From Medicago truncatula (Eukaryota; Streptophyta; Magnoliopsida; Fabales; Fabaceae): a DNA stretch of 64,000 bases. Every line of letters starts with the position of its first letter. Position 1 is the first letter of the stretch. The notes below the pieces were generated by a model, which saw only the letters and a program-made list of their open reading frames with translations, ran no database searches and was not told where the DNA came from. The position numbers and the translations under genes were made by a program. The stretch is from assembly GCF_003473485.1 (NCBI RefSeq), contig NC_053045.1, forward strand, positions 43,628,494 to 43,692,493, written 5' to 3'. Of this stretch, positions 1-10,913 are shown in pieces.

Positions 1-185
1 ACAATATTTATATGATTATTGGTGTTCCAGTGTTGCTATTTTGTTGGTTCCTTATGTAGGAGCCTAATAGAATCAAGTGAAATAATCGCCAAATAAATTG
101 TAATTTTTAGAATTTTTTGTAATTTTTAGAATTTTGTACCGTAACCGTACACACTAAAGATATAACTTATGTATCCCATTTGAAG

Positions 186-2891
186 GTTCATTTCATTATT
201 GGAGGTGATGGACCTAAGCGTGTACGGTTGGAGGAGATGAGAGAAAAGCATTCTCTTCAAGATCGAGTTGATTTGTTGGGAGCTGTACAACATACAGAAG
301 TCCGATCTGTTCTAATAAAAGGGCATATTTTCTTAAACAGGTTTGGCATCCTGGAAAAGTTCTTTATTTCTTTCTTTAAGTTTTATGGTTATGAATTTAT
401 ACTCAGTCATAATTTTTAATCATCCGTTGCATCTTCAACACTTGTTTTTTCTATTATTGTTATTTCACTGCCCGAGATTCACTATTATACAACATTTCTG
501 GTCTTAGAGATATGCGGCTTAATTCTTCTTTAGCTGTTGGGAATAATTTCCTTAATTTTTTGTTTCAAATATAAGGATGATGATGAAAGGCATTTTAAGT
601 GGATGAAGCTTGAAGAGTAAATTTTATAACTTAATTTGATGTATATCAAGTCATCAATATTTTAAAATTTCCATCTGTTATCATCTATCACACTTCTCAG
701 TTCTAGTTTTGAGTAACATCTTTTAAGAAAAAGGAGGAAATCTAAAATTTTAGTAACTGATTCTATAAATCATTGAAGTGAATACAAAGAGCATTTTAGT
801 TTTTATCCATCCTTTATATGGTTGAGATGATGTTCCATTCACACAATGTCAGTTAGGCCTCAAAAGTCTTGTACTCCCTCAGTTTCAAAATACATGTCCA
901 ATTTTTGCAATGTGCACTATTCACTTAACTTACTTTGACCATACTTTTTAACTAATGTATAAATACAAATATTATCATGTAAGATGTTGTTTTTTTTTTT
1001 TTGGTTAGAATGTAAGATGTTGTTTGATTTGTCTCAACAAATATTTTCAAAATATTAATTTTTTATAATTTTTTATTTTAGATAATTAAAGATATTAACG
1101 GTCAAAATTGTGCATTGGCATATGTGAAGTGGTTGACTTGGACATGCATTTTGAAACGGAGGGAGTAGTACTTTAGATCAATAGGTACTTTAGGGACCTG
1201 AATGACATGACATGGCGTGAAGATAACTATTCTATAAACCCAGGGGATTTGTTAAATTAATGCCATTGACCTCTAAAGCACCTTTTGCTGTTATTAACCA
1301 CAAGTATTTCAAATTTCACTTACTAGCATGTTTAAATTGTCAATCTAAGAAGAAATGTGCACCAGTTTGTTGCATGACCTCTGGAGCAAAGGGGCACCGT
1401 TTCATCCAAATAACCCCGTAGTAACTGTTGATTGTTCATACTTTCTACCTTTTGCTTATGTATCCTTGTTGGTAAACGTAGCATGCTGACCTATGACATG
1501 AATCCACTTCAAACATTGAATATCTGATCCAAGCTAAGTTGTGTCACAAATACATCTTTTCTGATTTTAAGTTGTTGATTTGAAGATATTAAGGACATGA
1601 ACTTTATCATTCTGATTCGTATCTGATATTATTTATTTTGTATCCGGTGTCCTACCTGACCTTTGCACTGTTACAGTTCCTTAACAGAAGCTTTTTGCAT
1701 AGCCATATTAGAGGCTGCTAGTTGTGGATTGTTAACAGTCAGCACGCGTGTCGGAGGTGTTCCTGAGGTAGGCACCACAAGTATTTTTTCTATTCTTATT
1801 TGATATATAAATTCCTTTTATGTAGTTTATCTTTGAGAAATTTTCTTATACACTTCAGTTTCTTGTCAATTCCAATATTTTGGACTACTATCATGTGGGG
1901 TTTGATATAGATTCACTTCCTTACTATAGGTTGTACCAGATGATATGATTGTTTTGGCAGAACCTGATCCAAGTGATATGGTGCGCGCAATCCAGAAGGC
2001 GATAACTATGCTGCCTAAAATTGATCCTCAAGTCATGCACAATCGAGTGAGTTTATAGTTTAATTGACCCTTTTCTTTTGCTTTCATCAGGTAAACTAGT
2101 TACTTAGTCAGTCTGTTTATTTTCTGTAGATGAGGGAACTCTATAGCTGGCATGATGTTGCCAAAAGAACCGAAATTGTATATGATCGTGCTTTGAAGTG
2201 TTCTGATCAAAATCTACTTGAACGACTCTCACGGTACACACTTTCATAGGTTCAATATAATTCTAATATGAACATCTAGTTGTAAAAGAAAATCCACTGG
2301 TCATTCTGTTTCATTTATGTGATTTTTGTATTCTAATTACCTGAGCATAAAATTATTTAATCTGCTTGTAACTTAAGATGGTTGGTAGTAAAACAAGGTA
2401 TTTTTTTGGGATCTTTATTTGACAACACTACAAACTTTAGCAATCCTTTTTCTGGTACAAGAAGTTCAGATGTAAAACTAATACCTAATGAATTAAGGAA
2501 CTTACAAATTTATCATTAGCTACTTCTAAGAATGCGAATTGTAACTGTTGGTTTAGACACCTCTCTTGCGGAGCATGGGCAGGAAAGATCTTTTGCTTGG
2601 TTATGATCTTCAGTTTTTTGTTATGGCATATATTGGAGCTATGGCAGGTATAGACTTGAATATGTTACCCATTTTTGCTTTTTCATGTTCGGTGAGTTGT
2701 CTTACTTGTGTTGTGTTGTGTGCTTTCATTATTAGCCTGCTGATGATATCGAGGAGGCGCCAGATTTCATTCTCACACCCAACCATGATGAATTGGAGGG
2801 ATGTTGCAGAAAACCCAACAATGCAGAAAATCAGAAGAATAGTAGTGATACTAATATATATGATAATAGTGGTAACAATAATATTTCATAG
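186..2891 (+). CDS. PIGA: PIG-A / SETH2, GPI-GlcNAc transferase catalytic subunit (3' part, 6 exons)
   Basis: Catalytic subunit of the ER enzyme that moves GlcNAc from UDP-GlcNAc to phosphatidylinositol, the first step of GPI-anchor synthesis. The exons I can join are 186-340, 1677-1767, 1930-2046, 2130-2233, 2557-2647 and 2736-2891; all have AG/GT borders and keep frame to a TAG. The peptide opens with [20 protein letters not shown] and continues with [16 protein letters not shown] and STRVGGVPE, the GT4 glycosyltransferase core including the conserved acidic E-x7-E area that contacts the sugar nucleotide. It then has [12 protein letters not shown], the [18 protein letters not shown] block and a hydrophobic stretch ([17 protein letters not shown]) that fits the C-terminal membrane anchor of PIG-A. 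The tail is Asn/Asp-rich and divergent, as usual. The 5' exons lie left of the window. Identification is from remembered family sequence and is strong. Confidence 0.93.
874..1165. mobile_element. Stowaway-type MITE in PIG-A intron
   Basis: Terminal inverted repeats start CTCCCTCAGTTTCAAAATAC on the left and end in the complement (GTTTTGAAACGGAGGGAG-like) on the right. The element is flanked by TA on both sides (872-873 and 1166-1167), the Tc1/mariner (Stowaway) target duplication. It is 292 bp and AT-rich with no ORF. Its interior is related to the element at 48994-49248 in the OXA1 intron. A micro-insertion lies inside it at 992-1009. Confidence 0.88.
977..1024. repeat. Micro-insertion, 18 nt, flanked by 15-bp direct repeats
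   Basis: The 15-mer ATGTAAGATGTTGTT occurs at 977-991 and again at 1010-1024. Between them is a T-run followed by GGTTAGA. Read on the other strand it is TCTAACC plus an A-run, like a very short 3' end of a retro-element with its target duplication. Confidence 0.7.
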
Positions 2892-3628
2892 GGAAAAGAT
2901 ATATTGTTGTATAGAAAAATATGAAATTGCAGAGAATTCTGATCAGGTTCTTTGATTTTTCTTTATTTATATGATGATAAGGTGCAAACAACAACATAAA
3001 ATATAGTACTACTTCATTAATTATGTAGAGAGAGGAAGAGATAGAATGAATACATTGGTGTTCACTGAACTGGTGAATTTGCATTCAGTTTCAATATCAG
3101 CTATGTGGTAGTTCGAGATCTCCAACATGGACAAAGTTGTTGCATCTGATTTGGTAAAAGATCATTGGCCATGTATGTATGATTATGAAAGTGTCCTTAG
3201 ATTTGTCTGAAGTGAGAACATTGTGCATACGGGTTGTGTGATATATTTAAATTGAAAATAAATGAAAAAGCCGTGCATGTGAAATTATTTTTTTTTATCC
3301 TTGTTGTTTTATAGATAGATGGGTAATGAAGAATAAAATTCTGAAAGGTTAATTAAAAACTAAAGAACAATGTTTAATATTTTGAAGTTGATTATTGCTT
3401 TAGTAAAAAAAAAAAACTGAGCATTATTTTCTATAATGAGATATTTCGAACACGGGATTTAGTTTCCTTGAAATAATATTTTCACACTATAAAAGTAGCT
3501 TTAAATATGTTTTTTGACTTGTTTAAATATGTTAAAAAGAAAAAAATATGTTAAATAACAAAAGAAAATGACGGGTTATTATATAAAACTCTTTTGTTAC
3601 ACTTTAATTTAATTGAATGAAACAAAAC

Positions 3629-3662
3629 AACTATTGTTACTTGTCAAAAAAAACTATTGTTA
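3629..3662. repeat. Micro-insertion, 12 nt, flanked by 11-bp direct repeats
   Basis: AACTATTGTTA at 3629-3639 is repeated at 3652-3662. The insert is CTTGTCAAAAAA, that is CTTG plus two bases plus an A-run, very like the SINE 3' end (CTTGACC plus A-run) seen near 57441-57585. Confidence 0.65.
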
Positions 3663-4320
3663 GTTTTCGGATCTTTGTGGGAAAGGAAGGTTCCAGCCAC
3701 CAGACAAGTCTCAAACAATTATCACTTTAATAGTAAGCTTATGTTCTGTCTTTCTCTCTCTAAAGGACACTTTAGTTACAGACAGTACTCTTATTTTTTG
3801 ACCAAAGTTACAACAGTAATTCAACATAGATAGTTGGGATTGGAAACATAGTAATTTTCCACTCAGAATCTCAACTCAACCTTCTATAATCAAGGCAAAA
3901 CCTTCACTCAATCTCTTTATTCTAACCAATTTCAAATTTGAAGTCAAAACAATTTCCATTTTTGTCAAAAGTGAGGAACTTTGGCTACCACTGCACCAGT
4001 AAGCTTCCAGATCTATCTTTTCTTTCTTTCAAATATTTCTGCTTTTTTTAATACCTGCATCCAACCTTAGATCTTGTTGTTCCTGGACAGTAATTAAGCG
4101 ATTCTTATGATTTGTTTTTTGTTGGAAATAGTATGAAAATAATTTGTTGGGACATGAGAAATTGCTTTGCTTATTGATTTTAGTTATAATACTAGTATTT
4201 GCTAATATGGGATCTGATTTTTGTGGAAATCAAGTCAAATTTTCAATTCAACCCTTGTCCAAATTATGCTCTCCTGTTTAGTATGGCCTTGTGGCTGATT
4301 GAGCTTAAAATTATTGCATA

Positions 4321-5143
4321 CTCCCTATCTCTTCAATGATAACTGTGGCATTTTTAAAAAATAAGAAAAAACAGTCCAAAAGACTCACTTTCTAATTTAG
4401 ATGTAGTTTGAATTGATTTTCTCCAATTGTACCATCTAATTAAAACTATGCATTACTCCCAGGTTATTATTTTTAACTTTGCATTTATGATAATGAAAGT
4501 ACATCAATAGTTAATAGTACAAAATGCCGGAGAAATAGAATGTAAATCATCGTATTCAAGTTGGGTGGTTGAAATGGAGAAGAGTGCGGGTGTTTTATGT
4601 GATAAGAAAGTGCCGTTTAAGTTGAGAGGAAAATTCTATCAGACAACAGTTAGACCGACGATGTTGTATGATATGGAATGTTGTGTGGTTAAGAACCAAC
4701 ATGAGAATCAAGTAAGTGTAGCCGAGATGAGGATGTTGCGTTGGATGAGTAGTAAGACTAGACGAGATAGGATTAGGAATGACACCTTTAAAGAGAGAGT
4801 TGGGGTAGCACCTATAGTAGAAAATAGGCTTAGGTGGTTTGGGCATGTAGATAGAAGAAGAGTGGATTAGATGGAGGAAAGTCAGATCAAAAGAGGTAGA
4901 GGAAGACCTAGAAAAACTATAAGAGAAACTATTACGAAAAATTTAGAGGTTAATGAGTTTGATCCAATCAGGGTTTATGATAGAACATTATGGCGTAATT
5001 TGATCCATGTAGCCGACCCCACTTAGTGGGATAAGACTTGGTTTTTGTTGTTGTTGTTGTTGTTGTCTCTTTCTTTCATTTTTCTTCTTTTCTTAATCTG
5101 TGTGAAATCGTCAAATGCGACTGTTATTGTCGGACAGACGGAG
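4321..5143. mobile_element. Stowaway-type MITE split by a LINE fragment
   Basis: The left end (4321 onward, CTCCCTATCTCTTCAATGAT) and the right end (up to 5143, ..GACAGACGGAG) are inverted complements with TA on each side (4319-4320, 5144-5145). The two arms match over about 35 bp with several mismatches, so the copy is old. The inner part, about 4523-5067, is a LINE 3' end, so the MITE was there first. Confidence 0.7.
4523..5067 (+). pseudogene. 5'-truncated LINE (non-LTR retrotransposon) 3' end with TTG tail
   Basis: Remnant of a plant non-LTR retrotransposon polyprotein, C-terminal to the reverse transcriptase palm. Frame pieces read HRIQVGWLKWRR, then after a frameshift KVPFKLRGKFYQTTVRP, VSVAEMRMLRWM, RLRWFGHVDRR, a stop at 4868-4870, then KRGRGRPRKT and YDRTLWRNLIHVADPT. 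It ends in a GTTGTTGTTG microsatellite at about 5047-5067, the simple-repeat tail typical of RTE/L1-like plant LINEs. It is dead: frameshift, in-frame stop and 5' truncation. I could not find a clear target duplication. Confidence 0.8.
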
Positions 5144-5295
5144 TATATGATTGTTAAACCTCTGATCTAGTTGTGGAGTACTTCTGTGGCTAAGATTTTA
5201 TGTCTCATTTATGCACTCAATTACATGCTTTGTTTTGTGTGTTTTTTGGGAAATGATAAACGGTTCGAATTAGTTTTGTACAGTACCGATAAAGG

Positions 5296-5617
5296 ATGAC
5301 GTGGATTATTTAGATTTGTATAACTTTTTTTTTTTTATCAATAGATTTGTATAACTTGTTCACCAATCTTCTCGTGTATGCTAATGAATTCCTAATTGGT
5401 TTTTTACGCGTCTACAGCGTAGTGGTGCTGTATATTACCCTATCTACTGTATGGTAATGACCTGGATTATTTAGATTTGTATAACTTTTTTTTTATCAAT
5501 AGATTTGTATAACTTGTTCACCAATCTTCTCGTGTATGGTAATGATTCTAATGAATTCCTACTTGGTTTTTTACGCGTCTACAACGTAGTGGTGCTGTAT
5601 ATTTCCCTATCTACTGT
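5296..5617. repeat. 161-bp tandem direct duplication upstream of RTF1
   Basis: Unit 1 is 5296-5456 and unit 2 is 5457-5617; they are nearly identical (for example TTTACGCGTCTACA and GTAGTGGTGCTGTATAT in both). Small differences are a shorter T-run and a short extra repeat (GATTCTAAT) in unit 2. Each unit also carries the micro-insertion described at 5311-5357, so that insertion came before the duplication. Confidence 0.9.
5311..5357. repeat. Micro-insertion, 15 nt, flanked by 16-bp direct repeats
   Basis: TAGATTTGTATAACTT at 5311-5326 is repeated at 5342-5357 around a T-run plus ATCAA. The same arrangement is present in the second tandem unit near 5472-5517. Confidence 0.7.
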
Positions 5618-5709
5618 TGTCATATGGGTTAAAATAATAATAACAATATTTAGTTTGGTACTGACATTTAGTGTATGCTGGATAGATTTAGGGAGTCTTC
5701 TAGACCACT

Positions 5710-7677
5710 ATGGCAGATTTGGAAAATTTGCTTTTGGAGGCTGCAGGAAGAACTGGTGCAGCTGGGAGAAATCGGCATTCTCTCCCACCTTCGAGGAGAC
5801 GACGTGATGGCTCCTATTCGGATGGTGGGAGTGATTCTAGGGACGATGATTCGGATGATGAACTTAATTATGCAAGCAGAAAGCCATCTGGATCACAAGT
5901 TCCTCTAAAGAAAAGATTAGATCCGGCCGACAGAGATGATGATTTGGGTAGTCAGGAAGAAGCAGATGATGATGGGCGAAGCGATCGTGAAGGCGATACC
6001 AGTGATGAATCAAATATCGGCGATGATCTCTACAAAGATGAAGATGACAGGCGGAAGCTTTCTGAGATGAGTGAACTTCAAAGAGAGATGATTTTGTCGG
6101 ATAGGGCTTCAAAAAAGGACGATAAAAGTTTGTTGGGAAAGATTGCATCAAAGCGTGAGAAAGGAAAGGCAATAATGACTGGAAAGCAGTCCCCCCCACT
6201 TTCATCATCTCGCATGCGTGCATCTGCCAGATCTGCCGATAGGTCAGCCAAGAATGAAGCATTAAATGAACTGCGTGCAAAGCGGTTGAAACAACAAGAT
6301 CCAGAAGCTCACCGTAGATTGAGAGAGGCTTCTAGAAGCTCAGGGCCCCGGAACTTTTCCCCACCAAAGCGCAAGTCTTTCACATCAGCAAATCTCAGTA
6401 GTTCAAGCCATAGTGATAGTGAAAGTAGGTCTCACAGTGATGATGAAGGATCAACTGGGGATGGGGGAATTGCTGACAGTGATGATGATAGGGCATTATC
6501 TGGATCTGAGGGGCTATCCTTTCAGGATATAAAGGAAATAACTATTCGCAGGTCCAAACTTGCGAAATGGTTTATGGAGCCTTTCTTCGAGGAGTTGATA
6601 GTTGGTTGCTTTGTAAGAGTTGGAATCGGTAGATCTAAAACTGGACCTATCTATCGGCTCTGCATGGTGAAAAATGTTGATTCCTCAGACCCTGATCGAC
6701 AGTATAAACTAGAGAACAAAACTACATACAAGTATTTGAATGTTGTTTGGGGAAATGAAAGTTCTGCTGCGAGGTGGCAAATGGCTATGATAAGCGACTC
6801 TCCTCCACTTGAAGAGGAATACAAGCAGTGGGTTAAGGAAGTGGAACGGAGTGGTGGACGGATGCCAAGCAAGCAGGATGTGTTAGACAAAAAACAAGCT
6901 ATAAATAAAATCATCACATTTGTCTACTCTGCTGCTACTGTGAAGCAAATGATACAAGAGAAAAAGTCTGCCTCGTCAAGGCCGCTAAATATTGCTGCTG
7001 AGAAGGATCGATTAAGGAGCGATTTGGAAAGAGCACAAGGTAAGAATGATGATGCGGAAGTGGAGAGGATCAAGGCAAGACTACTAGAATTAGAGGCATC
7101 CAGACATGCAAAGGTGAAGGACGCCAAAGCTCTGAAGCTGGCTGAAATGAACAGAAAAAACAGGGTTGAAAACTTCAAGAATGCTTCTGAATTGAGGCCA
7201 TTAACCGGTTTGAAAGAAGGGGATGCAGGTTATGATCCATTTTCAAGGAGGTGGACAAGATCAAGGAACTACTATGTTGCAACACCTAGTGAAAAGGCTG
7301 CTGCTTTAAATAATAATACCGTTGGCTTAGTTTCTGATGCAGGCGCCAATGGAACTGGAGTACCAGTAACTGCGGAGTCTGGCGCAGTGGCTACTGCCAT
7401 TGCCTTGGAAGCTGCTGCCGATGCTGGAAAGTTGGTGGATACAAGTGCTCCGGTGGATCAAGGGACGGAATCGAATACACTGCACAACTTTGAGCTGCCA
7501 GTTTCATTAGCATTACTTCATAAGTATGGTGGAGCCCAAGGAGCTCAGGCAGGATTCATGGCAAGAAAACAAAGAATAGAATCAACAGTTGGATTTAAAC
7601 TCTCGGAAAATGATGGCAGGAGACATGTACTGACTCTGTCAGTTGGTGATTACAAAAGAAGAAGAGGTCTTCTTTGA
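5710..7677 (+). CDS. VIP5: RTF1 / VIP5, Paf1-complex subunit with Plus3 domain
   Basis: Subunit of the nuclear Paf1 complex, which travels with RNA polymerase II and promotes H2B ubiquitination and H3K4/K36 methylation; in Arabidopsis VIP5 is needed for FLC expression. The single-exon CDS encodes 655 aa, the usual size for plant RTF1. Residues 1-110 are acidic and Ser/Arg-rich. Around residue 115 is EMSELQREMILSDRA, which fits the histone-modification region of Rtf1. The Plus3 domain runs from about 272 (DIKEITIRRSKLAKWFMEP) to about 380, with the GCFVRVGIGR and YKLENKTTYKYL strands that bind phosphorylated Spt5 in this family. A charged helix follows (415-500), then DPFSRRWTRSRNYY near 507. 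The start is the first ATG after a likely UTR-intron acceptor, and MADLENLLLEAAG matches plant homologues as I recall them. Confidence 0.95.
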   Translation: MADLENLLLEAAGRTGAAGRNRHSLPPSRRRRDGSYSDGGSDSRDDDSDDELNYASRKPSGSQVPLKKRLDPADRDDDLGSQEEADDDGRSDREGDTSDESNIGDDLYKDEDDRRKLSEMSELQREMILSDRASKKDDKSLLGKIASKREKGKAIMTGKQSPPLSSSRMRASARSADRSAKNEALNELRAKRLKQQDPEAHRRLREASRSSGPRNFSPPKRKSFTSANLSSSSHSDSESRSHSDDEGSTGDGGIADSDDDRALSGSEGLSFQDIKEITIRRSKLAKWFMEPFFEELIVGCFVRVGIGRSKTGPIYRLCMVKNVDSSDPDRQYKLENKTTYKYLNVVWGNESSAARWQMAMISDSPPLEEEYKQWVKEVERSGGRMPSKQDVLDKKQAINKIITFVYSAATVKQMIQEKKSASSRPLNIAAEKDRLRSDLERAQGKNDDAEVERIKARLLELEASRHAKVKDAKALKLAEMNRKNRVENFKNASELRPLTGLKEGDAGYDPFSRRWTRSRNYYVATPSEKAAALNNNTVGLVSDAGANGTGVPVTAESGAVATAIALEAAADAGKLVDTSAPVDQGTESNTLHNFELPVSLALLHKYGGAQGAQAGFMARKQRIESTVGFKLSENDGRRHVLTLSVGDYKRRRGLL

Positions 7678-8134
7678 ATTTGTTGCTGCTGTGCAGTATT
7701 CAGCTGAGGTAAGTCCGCAGTTTAATGATCCAAATATGGATTTTATTGACTGTAATGTTGTTGTATGTTGTAACCTTATTATTATGTTGAACTTTTTATA
7801 AGTGGCCATGTATCCACATATCTTTATTTAGCTCTATTCTTGAACAATAAAGTTGTGTGATAAATGGAAGATAATAATGTAATGTACTCTCTAAATGCCA
7901 ATTGTCTTTAGTTTTCTAATTTTCTGGTCTAGGATTGTTGTCTTTAGATTTTGGTTGCTGTTTTTGCAGTAACAGCTACCTCAATGTCATCACATACTTC
8001 AAAACACAATAAAAGAAACACATACTACTAGTGAATAAACACATACTTAAACATAATTCAAAACTCAACATGCATCTGTATATAGCCAGCATCTTGGATG
8101 GATTGGATTGGCGAAACTCTTCTTAACATAATAT
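7678..8134. other. RTF1 3'UTR and downstream spacer
   Basis: After the TGA there is a possible 3'UTR intron donor (CTGAG|GTAAGT near 7709) and an AATAAA-like signal at about 7843-7850. No coding signal seen. Confidence 0.4.
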
Positions 8135-8473
8135 TTATGTAACTTTACTACGGCCTTTGTTGATGCTCTCCAAGAACAAAAAAGATTTTCGTATGTTAGT
8201 TAGTGTATCTTCTTTTTTGAACTTGCAAAGGCTATAAGCCTTTGGTGGTATTAACTCCAACCTCTCCAAATTTATTGCTCTATGGAAAAGTATCTTTACT
8301 AACTCAAGTTCTGAAGACAAATACTTAAAACTTCTCAGCACCACAACTTTGAGTTGAGTAAATTTATAGTTGCAATTGTCAAGTTGAGGTTTATCGTGCA
8401 TTTGCCAATACAGTCCAAGGTTAAATATATAATCATTATCTCTATTTGTGCAGTTGAGATTCATGCCAAGCAA
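8135..8473 (-). pseudogene. F-box/FBD/LRR protein relic (C-terminal fragment)
   Basis: Open for 112 codons, but only the tail of a gene. The part LKVVVLRSFKYLSSELELVK followed by ILFHRAINLERLEL has the FBD-domain pattern (LK.V.l..F.g...ELe.vk.lL..A..Le.L). It ends ..NIRKSFLFLESINKGRS, like the REKAL.FL...S.G.. end of FBD proteins. Upstream, the same frame meets a stop close to AGFS*EVLLGMN, and no F-box or LRR exons can be read. These plant genes are numerous and often decay. FBD assignment is by pattern only. Confidence 0.55.
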
Positions 8474-8923
8474 AACTTCTCAGCTGAATCCTGCCATGAA
8501 TCCATATTTGGTTTTATTTACCTCAGTTAATTGGTTTTGGTTTTCAAAATTTGTCATGGATAAAGAGACAATAGAAAACGATGAAGAAAGGAAGAAGAAC
8601 AAGGTTAAATTTTAGGTTTCTGTCACCAAACTTAAAATTTGATGAAATAACAACATAGGATCGTTGGATTTTATAGAGTAAAACCCGGTAATACAAACAA
8701 AAAATAATAAATTCGACAAAAAAGAAAATGAGATTAGTATGACTGCTCTGAGAAAAAATAATATAATATCAAAATTAAATAAATATTTTACCCTTATACC
8801 AAAAAAAAAAAGGAATATTTACCCACACAAAATTAGTAAGGATATAATTCATATCCACATAATTCAAAATATTGTTCACTATCAGTCAATCATTATCGTT
8901 TGATCATTAAAAGATTATTTTTT

Positions 8924-8967
8924 ACGTTATTAAAAGGATTTTTTGAAGGAACGTTATTAAAAGGATT
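8924..8967. repeat. Micro-insertion, 10 nt, flanked by perfect 17-bp direct repeats
   Basis: ACGTTATTAAAAGGATT at 8924-8940 is repeated exactly at 8951-8967. The insert TTTTGAAGGA reads TCCTTCAAAA on the other strand. The direct repeat is longer than the insert itself. Confidence 0.75.
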
Positions 8968-8991
8968 ATTATTATTATTATTTATTTTTGA

Positions 8992-9160
8992 GTAGTGATA
9001 TTTGTACAACTTTTATGACAACTTTGGTTTTTTTTTCTCTTTTGATTGGTCAAAAATAATAGAAAAAGAAAAATGAGGAGAGAAAATAAGAAGATAATGT
9101 TAGTATGAGAGAAAAAATTATCAAAAAGTTGTTAAAAAATATTGTACAAATATCATTTCT
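8992..9160. mobile_element. MITE, GATATTTGTACAAC terminal repeats (copy 1)
   Basis: The left end GTGATATTTGTACAACTTTT and the right end GTTGTTAAAAAATATTGTACAAATATCATT are inverted complements; about 170 bp, no ORF. A related copy lies at 58558-58738. Superfamily not assigned. Confidence 0.7.
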
Positions 9161-9220
9161 CTTTATTGTTATTATTTTTGAAAGTATTATTAAAAGGATT
9201 ATTTAGTATGTAACCAACCG

Positions 9221-9268
9221 GTCAAAATAAAATATCTGTTTTTTAAAGAAGTCAAAAATAAAATATCT
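9221..9268. repeat. Micro-insertion, 13 nt, flanked by 17/18-bp direct repeats
   Basis: GTCAAAATAAAATATCT at 9221-9237 recurs with one extra A at 9251-9268; the insert is GTTTTTTAAAGAA. Confidence 0.6.
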
Positions 9269-9546
9269 TATTAGTTAAGTTTTTACATTTTTTTTTTATA
9301 TATTATGCGTTAATTATTTTTTTGTGATATATTTAATGATTAATTAATAAAGTTTGTTCAACATTAAAAGAGAATCCTCCCATAATTAATTTCTTTTAGA
9401 TTATGAGTTAATTATTTTCTTTTATATTACATAATTAACGACTGCTTTTTTGTCAAAAAAAAAAAAACAATAATTAATGACTACTTTTAGACAGAATTCT
9501 CCCAAAAAGTACAATAATTTCTTTACATATATATATATAGACACAC

Positions 9547-9735
9547 ATGAAATGTTAATGTGTCAAGTGTGAGTTAGAGTTCCACATGGATGCAAGAGTA
9601 GATGCTGAACAACATATAAGTGATTTGACTCACATACCTATCGCCTTAAAGTTTAAGGTGAAGATGCGGCGTCAAATTCACTTGTGTGGTTTCTTTTAAT
9701 CTAACGTGATGATCAAACTCAATGTAGATCCCCTG
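9547..9735 (+). repeat. LTR-like dispersed repeat (copy 1)
   Basis: Starts TGTTAATGTGTCAAGTGTGA and contains TATAAGTGATTTGACTCACA, CCTATCGCCTTAA and CACTTGTGTGG. The same order of motifs recurs at 10526-10683. The TGTTAATGTG.. start and the lack of inverted ends suggest a solo LTR or TRIM, but no matching CA end or target duplication was established. Confidence 0.5.
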
Positions 9736-10525
9736 GAAGGCCATAACTCACAACAATATGATGAACTATTTTTTTAGTTTTTGGATGTCATTTGTTTAAT
9801 TTTGACTTAATTACAGTTTTGGCCCTCGTATTTTCACTCATCCGTGGAAATTGTCCCTCCATTTCAAAATTACCCGGTTTCGGTCCTTCTTTCAGATTTT
9901 TGAACTTCAACATGGTGATATGTCATATTTAAATTGAAACTTTTCGGGAGTTTTTAGGTAATTATATGCTGATATGTCAGACTGTATTCAGGTCATTTAA
10001 AATATGAATGTCGTTCTATTTCTCGTGAATTTTTTCATTTAACCCCTCAATTATTTCAAAGTTGTTTACTTTTGGCCGTTGGTGGCAAATGATAATGAAA
10101 AATTGCCAATGTGTTATGCTGGGTTGATAAATACATGTTTATTAGATATTTAAAAATATGTGGTGTTTTTCAATTGAATCTAATTTTTTGGTAAAGTTAT
10201 TATCCAAAAATCTCCAACTCCTTCAATAAACTCATAGATTAATCGACAACCCACACTATTTTATATACTTTCACGAACAAAACACACAATGCTTAGTTAT
10301 TTTCCCTTGTCTTATCTCATGTTCAAATCCCTTTCTTTTTTTTTTTATCCTTTTTTCCCTTCTAATTTCCTTTTATCTCTTCTCATGTTAAAAAGGAACA
10401 TATATAAACCTCCCTCAATGAAACCATCATCAACCAATATTTTTAAACATATTACGTTTTCATTTTATCTTATTTGAACATGTCACGTAATTATGGACAC
10501 GGAGAGTTGCAAACTTAAATAATAG

Positions 10526-10683
10526 ATGTTAATGTGTGTCAAGTGTGAGTTAAAATTCTATCTTGAAAGGAAATGTAGATTTTGAACAAAATATAAATGA
10601 GATGATTTATATCCCTATTGGCTAAGGTATCGGGTGAATATGTGATATCAATCTCACTTGTGTGATATCTCTTGGTCTAATAG
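10526..10683 (+). repeat. LTR-like dispersed repeat (copy 2)
   Basis: Diverged relative of 9547-9735: TGTTAATGTGTGTCAAGTGT, then TATAAATGAGATGATTTATA, CCCTATTGGCTAAGG and CTCACTTGTGTGATATCTCT. Same orientation, about 980 bp away. Confidence 0.5.
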
Positions 10684-10913
10684 ATATTAACATACCTCGG
10701 TATAATTATACATTATACTCATAAAATAAAAAATGAAACGAAATAACATGAATTTTAAGACAATTTTTATTTTAAAATGTGAGCCCTTGTATTATATGAA
10801 AAGAAATGATTATTTTTGATTGAACAATGAAGTAAGTAAATTATTACTACAATCATCATCACAATGTACTAATTACAACAAAAACAACGGCGGTTAAAAA
10901 CATGTGTACTGAA

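Larger units (their letters stand above)
2892..5709. other. PIG-A to RTF1 spacer and probable RTF1 5'UTR intron
   Basis: No conserved protein gene. The left part (2892 to about 3900) is AT-rich spacer plus the PIG-A 3' end and the RTF1 promoter area. A good donor (CACCAGTAAGC, GT at 3999-4000) and an acceptor (TTCTAG, ending 5703) six bases before the RTF1 ATG suggest a 5'UTR intron of about 1.7 kb. That intron would hold the MITE/LINE nest (4321-5143) and the tandem duplication (5296-5617). The intron is inferred, not proven. Confidence 0.5.
8474..10913. other. AT-rich spacer with MITE and LTR-like repeats
   Basis: No gene seen. It holds two micro-insertions (8924-8967, 9221-9268), a MITE (8992-9160), two related LTR-like repeats (9547-9735 and 10526-10683) and, between them, another weakly repeat-like stretch (about 9795-10130, with TTTTGGCCCTCG and GTCCCTCCATTTC motifs typical of plant MITEs). 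Confidence 0.5.

Noticed and set aside
2566..2955. 129-codon plus-strand ORF at the end of PIG-A
   Set aside because: It runs through two PIG-A exons and the intron in the wrong frame; the spliced frame gives the conserved C-terminus instead.
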